Assembly: GCF_021730395.1 (NCBI RefSeq)
Contig: NC_069371.1
Coordinates: 2,294,001-2,358,000, forward strand
DNA: 64,000 nucleotides
Source: Mercenaria mercenaria
Taxonomy: Eukaryota > Mollusca > Bivalvia > Venerida > Veneridae
Reading direction: 5' to 3'
Shown here: in pieces, positions 54,948 to 64,000 of the stretch
Layout of the letters: every line of letters starts with the position of its first letter
How positions within the stretch are numbered: position 1 is the stretch's first letter
Made by a program: the position numbers and the translations under genes
The notes under the pieces: model-generated
What the model saw: the letters and a program-made list of their open reading frames with translations, nothing else
What the model was told of the DNA's origin: nothing
Databases searched by the model: none

Positions 54948-55123
54948 TCAACATGTGTTTGAAGAATATTCACATCTTTTCAAGTCATCTGACCACAAAA
55001 GTTTGCGCTGACATGGTCTTCCATCCATAAGTACGTTATCATTACAAGAGGCATACACGTGACAGCCTCTACATGACTGGTACTCTCCATCTCTTACACC
55101 TTTACAACTTGTAATACATTCAC
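54948..55123 (-). CDS. Metalloprotease exon G: chitin-binding-like module and stop
   Basis: Acceptor ctgtcttcag. It completes Cys, then ECITSCKGVRDGEYQSCRGC, HVYASCNDNVLMDGRPCQRK and LLWSDDLKRCEYSSNTC, then TGA (54948-54950). Spacing C-x13-C-x5-C-x10-C-x12-C-x6-C, with DGxY, VYASC and W...KRCEY, is that of CBM14. One additional Cys lies in the first loop. Variant polyadenylation words (ATTAAA on -) occur near 54706 and 54685. Confidence 0.85.
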
Positions 55124-58100
55124 CTGAAGACAGAGACGAAAGTGAAGTTACTATACATTGTATTTAGATCGACTATTTGAAGAACAAGGTTTAATGTTTT
55201 TTATTTGGTCCGGCGTTGGTGTCGCTTTCGATTTGATCTTGTAGAAGGGCAGACACCAAAGTTTCTTAAACTCTTAAACTAACTTATAATGTATAATAAT
55301 TTCCCCAAAACCACCACATCACATCTACCAGAACTCCCCCATAAATCTTTTCCCCTTTTCCCTATTTAAGCACACCTAAAATATTTTATTTTCATTTTTA
55401 TACTGACATATCTATACGCTGACATATCTTATATCTGATACTGTTTCTTAATGTCCGTCACACCTCCCCCATGCTCCCCCCCCCCCCCCACCACTCCCTC
55501 TTACCCCATACAACAACAAAAAGACAACAATTCCTTTACATTTCTTATGCCAATATACATCTGATTCCCATATTGTTTCTTAGTATCGTTCATACACCCT
55601 CCCCCCCCCCAATACCACTCCCCCACAGATCAGCTCTACTTATTACATCCACTCTGCCCCAACCGCCACCCCAAGCAATCATACAACGGTAAAAAGATCT
55701 GTACAAACTGTACAAATTTAGTTTGGCATTCGCTGTTATCAGTCGTATCCACTTGTCAATTGGCGAAAATTTAACAGTCGAGCGAGTTGTCTGTCTGATA
55801 GCTCTAGTTAATTATATACTAATCAAAGGTAATTACATGATTTCTAGATGTGACCTGACCTTATTTTGTGATGAAAAATCTGTTTCTAAACTAATTATAA
55901 ACAACACTGAGAGCCCCACAAACCCTAAAAAAATGGGGGTCTGGGGGGTGGGGGGGGGGCACAAAATAGCTTACTTTATTAAATTGTTTATGTTTATGCA
56001 GCAGGAACTGTCCAAGATTTATCTAAGAAACATTATTTGATTTATTTGTTTTTTCAAGTTTGTTTCTGGCTGCGCTAGATCATTGTCGGTTTTTATCAAA
56101 TAACTCCGCAATTATTACCAACTAAAGGCTGACGGCTTTCTGGCTGATTCTTTGTCGTGCTTGTTGGCATTGCAGGAAGAAAAGCTGCAATAAAACAATT
56201 ATAATAATAAAAATAATAGTAAATAATAGTAATAATATCTTTATTTATAGAAGGTAGCACTTGAAGATTTGGATCAGTAGAAAGTACAATATTTTAATTT
56301 TAATTGTGGCCTTCTGAACAACAACAACAACCAAATACAATTTACACTTTCACGTAACCTAACTGATATCAAATTCATTCTTAGACAAATACCCCTTAAA
56401 ATAGATTTTGCCTTTTTTAAGTATCCATTTATACAAAAAAATAAAGATACATACTGTTGCTACTGTTTTAGAGTATTTAATGTTTTGTTATTTTGAATAC
56501 TAACTGCACATGTTCTTTGCTAGACGGTCTTAGACGACGGTGTTGCGAACGTTTAAAGAAACCAGGAAAATTATCTTTTTCAAATCAGTTTTTTAAGAAA
56601 ATGCAATACTGCCGTTTCATAACTTTATTTGAAATCATATCAATGTCTACCGCAAACAGCACGACAAAAACCTTTTAAGAACATTTTACCCAACTTTGAC
56701 TTACAAAGATTGGAGCAGGTCTCACAACACGAATACCTATTGCTTTGGCAGTTAATGTACGCGTCCCATTGTGGTTCATATAGAATGTCCGAACATTTGG
56801 TCCTAGAACCGTGGTATATTTCAGGAGAGTCTCCAAATGGACATTCATCTATAAGATATAGTATAATACATTCAGTGCCAAAAGATAAGCATATATAGCC
56901 AAAACACCTTTTACCTAGTCTGTAATTTCTGTAAAGAGTGGTTGGTATTTGTATACCTTATGCTTGGCCTGTAACGTTAGTTTCACGTGCATTACCGGCA
57001 TAGCCGAATTGATCCTGTCGTTTCAGCACATTAATACGTGCATATATGGAAACAGTATGCGATCAAATATGTTACTCTTAATAAACTATACATAATTATT
57101 TTACGCCTAGTAATATTAACATAAACTTACATAATCTCTGTTCAGCAGATATTTATTGCGTATACAATGTCGTAATATAGTAAAACTATGGCATATCTCA
57201 GCTCTTATTACATGAAATGTATACATATTTAACAAAAATGCATTTAAAAAGTTCAGTAAAACAGAATGTAATTAAAACACATGGACTAGTCCTGTTATAG
57301 AGGAGATTACATGCGAAGGGGGAATGTTTGCATTGTTTTTATTATATATGACGGAGAGAATATATATGAGAAGGGACCAACCTTTGATGTCGGTACTAGC
57401 TCTCGCATCTTCCACACAATACCCGCCGTGGCACAGCTGTAAGAACAACCATATAGATATGCTTTATGTTTTAAAACAAAATGTTCCAGAGTGAATAATT
57501 ACATCATACCTAATTTATGTATAACAATCGAATAAATCTACTTTCATAGATATAGTTTCTCTCGCGCTTTATTATCACTTTCATTTCATTAAAGTTTGAT
57601 TTACGTCTAACTCAGCCAAAGCTGAAATCAGGCCTAGTCATTAGAGCTGCACATCGGAACAGGAATTGTCAGCTTCAGGGCATGAAAAGCGAAAGAAATA
57701 TGATAACTTGCAGTGAGTAATTCATTTACACAGTGGCCATAGCTGTCGCAGATGCAATGGTTTCAACACCGCGACGGTTCAGGATTTGTCGCAGGAACGG
57801 TGGATAATATGGCCGGATGAATGTAATTCGCGAGTAAGAACGACAAACTAGGTTATTCTACGATAAACCATATTTAGATACTTATCTTGATTCTAACACG
57901 GCTTATTTCAAATAACGTTAGACGAGAATCAGAGGACGTAAATTACAACTGCATGCTACAGCATTTTGCCAAAATACGGTGCGCGAGCAACATAGTTCAA
58001 GGTCGGTTTGTTGTAGAATAACCCGAGATAGATTTTACTCTACATGTATGTGAGTTATTAGCTTGTCGAGTTAGGACAGATTATATACTAAAATGAACCT

Positions 58101-61100
58101 ATATGTTTTGAACAATATGTTACTTTATCTACTGCCAATAACTAACACCATCTTTTTATCGTAATAATTGCATCTAAAATCTGCTGAATTTTGTATGGTT
58201 ATAAAAACTCATGAATAAGTACTTTTAACATTCATTTTCTCCCAAAATATAAACAAAATATCAATGGACAGTATGTCTGACCCGATTTAATTTTTACACC
58301 ATATACCTTACCATATTGACTATAGTACAATACAAAGAATGATACATAGACATATAAAAGGGTATTATTGAGTTGCAGTCCGATTCATTTTTAATTCTAC
58401 AGTAGGATTTTTCAGAATTATTTCACAATTAAACGAGGAAACAGATTAGCAACGTTTAACAAAAGACAATCAGAGAACTATGATAAGACAGATAAAATGT
58501 TAGAACTTCAATCACCTGTCAAATAGATCACAGCACCGATCAAACAGAAAATACCCTAAACTTTGATTTAGTTATGAGATGGTAACACTACTTTTCATTT
58601 TTCTTTCGAAATAATTATTAAATACTCTCATTTACTGTGGATATGGGATATTACTCTATTTTATACAATCGAAAAAGTTACGATAAAAATATGATATATT
58701 ACATAGTCATAAAAGCAGTATCAGAAACAGCAACAGGAAAACTATCTACAATAGTTCAGACTATTGACGAACAAACCGTTAAACAAGTGCTTTATTGATA
58801 TTAATTTCACAGTAATAACAGATGAGCTGCGTATTTTCGCAAAATATCAAATTAAAGTTGTAAAATATCGAATAAGATTTTCTTTCCTCTTGTATCAAAA
58901 CTCAAAAGTAGAACCAAAGTCCCCAACTTAGGAATATTTCTTTCTCTCTCTTTTTAAATACTTTTTCATGACTTGTGTGTATAATGTATTTGTATCATAA
59001 TTATTGTAAAATGTACCATGTAATAAAAATGAAGTTGCAATGTATTTGGTTCTCAACTCAGCAAAATTGAAACCTGTGGATCATGTATTTTTCGTAGGAA
59101 CTATACAGTATATCAAATTGGTAATACTGTCCGACAGAAAACATGTTACGCTCGGTAAAGGTCTAAATATTGCAGCATATATGTGATACATGCTGAAATG
59201 TACACTAACTGAACGAAATGCCGGTCTATAGCCAAACATTTCACCCTGGGTCCGACCTACTGACGTCTAGCAGTTTTGATTTTTGACCGACAAGCGCTTC
59301 AATAAGTGTTTACATTACATGAGAAATAAATTTCAATTATTTACATAAGCACAGCATAACCACAGATAAGTTGGCATGGCAAAGGAAGAATGTACCATTG
59401 GCTCGTTTATAAATCCGGATTCAACTTGATTTAGTGGCTGACAGTTCATATTTTCAGAAGTCAGTAAGTGTCAATATCTCATATTTCTGAACCTCTATCA
59501 TTTAATTTTCATCCAGTTAGATTGCAACATTCACAGTGAAAATAACACAAACTATGTACTGGCGAGTAATTGGAAGCTTGATATAATGAGTAAAATATCT
59601 GGACAACATTCTGCAGATATATGCCCAAAGCTTTCAGAGGTACATGAGTATAGTGATAATCACAGACCTATCAACTGACCCGTTCTTGAGCATTCACAAT
59701 ATACACCGTATATTCAGCAATGAATACTTCAATCTAGATTTGTTGAATATTTGAACATCATTTATTCATTTTGAGTGATATTTAGATTTTCTAGCATACA
59801 TTTGGTCGTTAATAACCTGACATGTTCAATGGCATGAGGGCGTCGTTAATGACCTCACAGGGCTTCTGTACAGTCTTTTAAAGTGTGAAATATACATTCT
59901 AGAACATTACAACCTGTCTGCCTATGTCTACTGGCACGCGAGTAGTCCCCGGACAGAAATTGCATATATTTCGTCCTTCAAAGCTTAACCAATATCAAGA
60001 ATAAAAACGATTTACATATATACAAACCTTAGCTCCAGTTTTACCAATTTAGGGTTTTTCCTGTGAAATGACGTCATGTTCGCGGGGGATTAGCGAGGCC
60101 CGAAAAGGGGTCTGTAAAACGTCAAATTTTAACATGCTCGAAAGTAATGCCCGGACACCAATTTTTCATGAATATATTTTTCGGTAACTGCCCATTTGAG
60201 CTGTAATTATGAAAAAGACAAATGACATTTTATATTACTGTAAAAAGATCACAAGTTTGCGTCATATTTATTTGTCTCGGCCTCACGGAAATAGCGATAA
60301 CAGAAAACAATCATTATGCTTAAGTTACAGATATCTGGACAATGTTTATATGTTAATATTTTGGCAAATTAGTATTGTTGTCACAAAGAAAATAACTTTT
60401 CATGTTGAAAGTGTTTGTATCGTCTGCTAGTCGTGAAGTGAAGACATGTAGCTTTAATTTTAAAACCCTCCAGAGGGGCCGCTCTTGCGCATGCGCATTG
60501 AAAACGGAAGCCCCGCCAGTGAAAAGGTAAACAAGTAAGCATGGGGTAGGATTTCCACGATAATTATACTCAAATGATAACCTGTAAAAAATGAACTTGA
60601 TAAACTTCTTCAAAACAAGCGTCTGTATGATTAGGCACAAAAATATGTAGACGAATCGCGAAAATAGAGCGTTGCGGGCGGGTGTCCGGGGACTACTGCT
60701 GTCCGGGGACTACTTGCATGCCAGTATACGTATATGTAACAAGGAGAAATCTGCAGACAGTGTCAACAATAAGATATCTTGACCATAAATCGCACTGAAA
60801 TTTTCTTACCTCGGAAGAAGGTAATTACAGTCAAGTTCTTTTATCGTAAATAACAACTGGTAAATCCCACCAAAATAACTGGTAAATCATCCCGCCAAAA
60901 TAACAACTGGTAAATCCCGCCAAACTAACAACTGGTAAATCCCGCCAAAATAACAACTAGTAAATCCCGCCAAAACAAATTATAACATAGACGAAAATAA
61001 TGTTACGTCTGTTTAAGATCTCAAATGCTATTCTGCTATGTACATAATGATACAAGTGATTGGAACAACTAGTCGTCAATAGTCTCATGACCAGAACTAC

Positions 61101-63188
61101 CCGACCCCGATCACTAGATCTACTGTAAGAGTGCTACAAAGAAAGGTTTTCGTTATGCTATATTAATTCTATAATTTGGTAACATCAAGTATGCAAGAAA
61201 AATAATCTAAGCAGGAGTACACTGCAAGTATACGAAACCAACCTTTCCCTTCCCGCACGGTGTTCCGTCCATAGTGTCGGTAATAAAGTGATAACTTTTT
61301 TCATCCGGATCGACACATTTCAAAGTGGAACATATACTCGTGTAGTTCAGTTTGTATGCGTACTAAAATACAGGAATCAGAACTCTTATAGTGTATAAAA
61401 TATTTTCTTATATATTTCATAGTTCACAGTAGATTTCGGGAATATATGTATTGATCATAATAACAGGTTGGTCATGATCTAAGTACCAGTAAGATATAGT
61501 CTCATTTTTTTCTAAGTATCAGTAGATATTATGATAGACTATGTGAAATAGAGCTTTAAACTCTGTTACCTCTATTATCTTCTGAATATCTTAATTTTAG
61601 AGACATAGTTGCCACATTTTAAACATGTGCATCTCAGAATATTTTATGAAACCAAATTTCATATATAGCATGTTTAAGCACAAACAAAAGTTAGAATATA
61701 TATGTACATACACGAAATAGATACGAGCCTTTCCCATACATGTATTCACATTGTTCGTCCGGACCATATATTTGTCCCGGAAGTTTGTTATTGTATTCTG
61801 ACAACAGATTGATATCATTTCCCCGAGTAGACATGCAGTTAAGCCTGAAACAATATAACACGTCTGAAACATAATAATGAAATAAAGAGATGTTAAAGAT
61901 AAGTTCGCTGTAATGATGTACTGGGTGATATTGCTTCAATGTGCTGACGTCGTCAGCGTTGACGTCAGATGTAGACAACTTTAAAACGGTTCAATATTAA
62001 CAACCTGTTGATAACCGAAATGCATTTATTTACCGACATATGTATTACAGAACTTTGTTCCATAACGGGAATTTCTTATTTACCCATATTTTTAAGTCAT
62101 AATTCTGTACACAGAATCTGTGGCAGTGATGAAATTGTGACCCTCAAAGAAAAAATGACTTAAAGTTCATTTTTCTATTTACATAATTCAACGAAAAGTC
62201 GTTAAATTGAGCCAAAATAATGCTATAATTATATTCAAAAATTAGTTAGTAAAATACTGAGCGTACAAATTAACTCTGAGAAATGCCAACCTAATCTCGT
62301 TTCCGATGACGGCAAATAACAGAGTTTGTCTTGAAAAGTTGGACACTTTTCTCAGAAATCCGTGACCAAGGATCGTCAAAAATCCTTTTTTCGTAAGACC
62401 AACATCTTAGAAAGCAAGTGGCTTGCATAAGGTAAGTGGTTGTCCGAAGAATTCATTCATGTCTGAAACGCTACACAGATCCTTCTCCGACATTAAAGCA
62501 TGATAGTCTCCACACATCATAAATGTGTCAGTGTGAGGTCAAACCTCAAACAATCTCGTGTTATATAAAGTATGAAACTATAATAATTAATATGATTTAC
62601 CCTAGTCTATTCAGATCATTGATGTTTCTGAAGAAGTAGTATTGTGAACAAGCTGAAAATTTCCAGTGGTTACGGTGCGACGGCTTGTCATGTCTAATCA
62701 CTGGTGACATAATGTAACCGTCTTCTTCCAGACAGAACTCATGTTGCCCGTCATGATCTGCTCCAAGGCTTCAAACGAAATACATGTAAACAATATATAT
62801 ACATTTATGTCAGTATTCTTACAAAGAGGCTTATAGCACACCGATGGAATATAATAATGTGACATCACTTGCAATACTTAACACCGCCGATAACATTGAC
62901 GTAACATAACTTTGAAGTGTTAGAGAAAATGTAGATCTATTAGGTTGGCATCTGTATACAAATCTTTTTAAACTTTTTTTTTCATGAAGTTACAATTTCA
63001 TAGAAATTGAATTGCATATGAAGATTTCATTATTTGAAAGAACAAGATGTGTTAGATTTAAATTAGAACTGTTGGGATTTACTTGTGTCCAAGTTCATGG
63101 GCAGCTGTCAAAGACACATCCTCGCCAAACTTGTCTTCTATCACAGACTGTCTATTTGCTAGACAGATATCTCCTACAGATGAAAGGC
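54948..63188 (-). CDS. M12B zinc metalloprotease (ADAM/ADAMTS-like) with C-terminal chitin-binding module, partial
   Basis: A zinc endopeptidase, probably secreted and acting outside the cell. Seven exons on - join in phase to 299 aa (the 5' exons are off the window). Order: end of the reprolysin catalytic domain with HELGHNLGADHD (residues 30-41; three His ligands, catalytic Glu) and the Met-turn GYIMS; then NHWKFSACSQYYF; an ADAM cysteine-rich module (LPGQIYGPDEQCEYMYGKGS ... DGTPCGKGKLCHGGYCV); a CPFGDS...CCETC segment; and a last exon with cysteines spaced 13-5-10-12-6, the pattern of peritrophin-A/CBM14 chitin-binding domains. No disintegrin loop or thrombospondin repeat lies between the protease and the cysteine-rich part, so it is closer to ADAMTS-like invertebrate proteins. 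The chitin-binding end suggests action on chitinous matrix (shell, periostracum, gut lining); this is inference. Confidence 0.85.
55124..56704 (-). other. Intron between exons F and G
   Basis: Holds C-runs (55478-55489, 55603-55612), a G-run (55948-55960) and a probable LINE 3' tail with (taa)n and atctttatttatagaaggta (56200-56260). The 105-codon + strand frame at 55723-56040 shows no domain. Confidence 0.5.
56705..56848 (-). CDS. Metalloprotease exon F: CPFGDS...CCETC segment
   Basis: Acceptor tatatcttatag. It completes Asp, then ECPFGDSPEIYHGSRTKCSD, ILYEPQWDAYINCQSNRYSC and CETCSNL. Donor atcttt|gtaagt, phase 1. The ending C-C-x-T-C recalls PLAC/ShK-like tails of invertebrate ADAM proteins. 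Confidence 0.85.
57382..57436 (-). CDS. Metalloprotease exon E: small 55-nt exon
   Basis: Acceptor gttcttacag. It encodes LCHGGYCVEDARASTDIK and completes the DGTPCGxGKxCxxGxCV motif begun in exon D. Donor caaag|gttggt, phase 1. Confidence 0.8.
57834..58080. mobile_element. MITE-like repeat, relative of 29939-30285
   Basis: Shares aataaccc-containing ends (aggttattctacgataaacc and ttgttgtagaataacccgag), ttgattctaacacggct and actctacatgtatgtgagtt with the copy in the zinc-finger gene. Confidence 0.6.
59931..60724. mobile_element. TA-flanked MITE, 794 bp, Tc1/mariner-type
   Basis: Terminal inverted repeats ctggcacgcgagtagtcccc ggacag (left) and, read on -, ctggcatgcaagtagtcccc ggacag (right) differ at two bases. 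TA lies on both sides (59929-59930 and 60725-60726). The right end carries an extra tandem copy of gtccggggactact. No transposase. Confidence 0.8.
60853..60980. repeat. 25-bp minisatellite, about five copies
   Basis: aacaactggtaaatcccgcc aaaat repeated, with small variants (accaaaata, actaaca, aactagtaa). Confidence 0.9.
61243..61362 (-). CDS. Metalloprotease exon D: cysteine-rich module
   Basis: Acceptor ctgtattttag. It encodes YAYKLNYTSICSTLKCVDPD and EKSYHFITDTMDGTPCGKGK. Exactly 40 codons, phase 0 at both ends. Donor ggaaag|gttggt. Confidence 0.85.
61712..61844 (-). CDS. Metalloprotease exon C: start of the cysteine-rich module
   Basis: Acceptor tattgtttcag. It completes Gly, then LNCMSTRGNDINLLSEYNNK and LPGQIYGPDEQCEYMYGKGS YLFR. 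Donor ttcgt|gtatgt, phase 0. LPGxxYxxxxQC is the signature of ADAM-type cysteine-rich modules. Confidence 0.85.
62601..62768 (-). CDS. Metalloprotease exon B: third His, Met-turn
   Basis: Acceptor cgtttgaag. It completes Asn, then LGADHDGQHEFCLEEDGYIM SP..., NHWKFSACSQYYFFRNINDL NRL. Donor ctagg|gtaaat. Confidence 0.85.
63083..63188 (-). CDS. Metalloprotease exon A: zinc-binding helix
   Basis: Acceptor gtatttacag. It encodes LSSVGDICLANRQSVIEDKF then GEDVSLTAAHELGH. Donor cacaa|gtaaat, phase 2. The HExxH of the active site is at the exon end, and the rest of the motif comes from exon B. Confidence 0.85.
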
Positions 63189-63399
63189 CTGTAAATACAA
63201 ATTCATAATCTACTGTATGTTGCCTAACAGATTATAATTGAAGTGCGACGCTTAACGATCACAATCTCTAGAGGTCTTTAGAATAATAAACTATTATCAT
63301 GATTATCTAATCGAAATAAACCAAATACATCAGATAGGCAAGTTCATAAATATAAGAAAAGTAGAATTATACGAAAATGATATATATAAAAAGTGACCA

Positions 63400-64000
63400 A
63401 TTTACCTGCTGGGTGTTGAGACTCTACAGAGACCAAAATACCTACACGTCAGTATTTAGAATCCACAGCTTACTGTTTACCTACAGGTCGGTATTGAGAA
63501 TCTACAGTGAACTGTTTAACTACAGGTCGGCATTGGGAATCCACAGTCAACTGTTTACCTACATGTTGGTATTGGGGAATCCAGAGTGACCAAAATACCT
63601 ACAGTATTGAGAATCCACATTGAACCGTTTACCTACAGGTCGATATCGAGAATCCAAAGTGAACCGTTTACCTACATGTTGGTATTGAGAATCTGCAGTG
63701 AACTGTTTACATACATGTTGAAATTGAGTCTACACAGTGAATCGTTTACCTACATGTCGGTATTGAGAATCTAAAGTGAACCGTTTGCATACAAGTCAGT
63801 TTTGACTCTGAAGTGAACCGAATCTAAAGTGAACCGTTTGCATACAAGTCGGTTTTGAGAATCTAAAGTGAACCGTTTGCATACAAGTCGGTATTGAGAA
63901 TCTAAAGTGAACCGTTTGCATACAAGTCGGTATTGAGAATCTAAAGTGAACCGTTTGCATACAAGTTGGTATTGAGAATCAACATTAAACCGTTTACCTA
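63400..64000. repeat. 36-39-bp minisatellite, runs off the right edge
   Basis: Units with tttacctacaggtcggtatt gagaatctacagtgaaccg. The later part is a 39-bp subtype with gtttgcatacaagtcggtat and aatctaaagtgaacc. Upstream of exon A, so presumably in an intron of the metalloprotease. The short + frames across it are repeats only. Confidence 0.9.

Larger units (their letters stand above)
57437..61242 (-). other. Large intron between exons D and E
   Basis: 3.8 kb. Contains a relative of the MITE at 29939 (57834-58080: ggttattctacgataaacca; gttgtagaataacccgagat; ctacatgtatgtgagttatt), the TA-flanked MITE at 59931 and a 25-bp minisatellite at 60853. No further exons seen. Confidence 0.6.

Noticed and set aside
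55723-56040. 105-aa plus-strand frame
   Set aside because: Lies in an intron of the metalloprotease, includes a G-run and has no domain.
61951-61967. CRE-like palindrome tgacgtca next to ctgacgtcgtcag as a promoter
   Set aside because: It lies inside an intron with no other promoter sign; a short word expected by chance.
1-64000. Retroviral, LTR or Polinton-type elements
   Set aside because: No LTR pairs, integrase, protease, capsid or polymerase-B type frames were recognised.

Overview
Eukaryotic, AT-rich, very repeat-dense genomic DNA with multi-exon genes. It most likely comes from a marine bivalve mollusc, possibly a venerid-type clam. The reasons are the repeat families I recognise as common in bivalve genomes: GGTCAAGGTCA-rich tandem units, elements ending in gggggcataa, 'tagtcccctactgg' elements, 'gagccrcaccatgag' palindromic MITEs and tRNA-headed SINEs. 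The intron-rich C2H2 zinc-finger and ADAM-like genes fit this too. Species is not determinable by eye.

Two host genes can be built from splice sites and matching codon phase. (1) A C2H2 zinc-finger gene on + (18325-34692) has five coding exons, 634 aa, and about eight fingers plus one degenerate one. Its introns are full of repeats. (2) The 3' part of an M12B (ADAM/ADAMTS-like) zinc metalloprotease lies on - (63188 down to 54948). Seven exons give 299 aa: catalytic motif HELGHNLGADHD, Met-turn, ADAM-type cysteine-rich module, CCETC segment and a C-terminal six-cysteine chitin-binding (peritrophin-A/CBM14-like) module. Its 5' exons lie beyond the right edge.

Layout. 1-1080: tandem bivalve repeats. 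1603-5129: decayed MULE DNA transposon with a 9-bp target duplication and a LINE 3' fragment inside; it split an older element. 6501-10585: Merlin (IS1595-type) transposon with an intact 543-aa transposase, a second unknown ORF and a 243-bp tandem array of its own palindromic end. 11643-12320: hAT-type MITE. 13148-15945: a region bracketed by TTGGAAA-rich inverted repeats. 18.3-34.7 kb: zinc-finger gene. 34.7-42.3 kb: repeats, an 18-bp minisatellite and a LINE fragment. 42578-49255: large foldback-type element whose long inverted arms are tandem arrays of about 330-bp units joined at perfect palindromes. 49.3-54.9 kb: MITEs, SINEs, a LINE remnant and minisatellites. 54.9-63.2 kb: metalloprotease gene, with a TA-flanked MITE in its largest intron. 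63.4-64.0 kb: minisatellite.

The most notable points are the foldback element with candidate 9-bp target duplications; a MITE whose 8-bp target duplication copied the 5' splice site of zinc-finger exon 3 exactly; a SINE that shares its 3' tail with a LINE in the same window; the Merlin element with end-derived satellite and accessory ORF; and the metalloprotease-CBM14 fusion. All repeat comparisons were done by eye.
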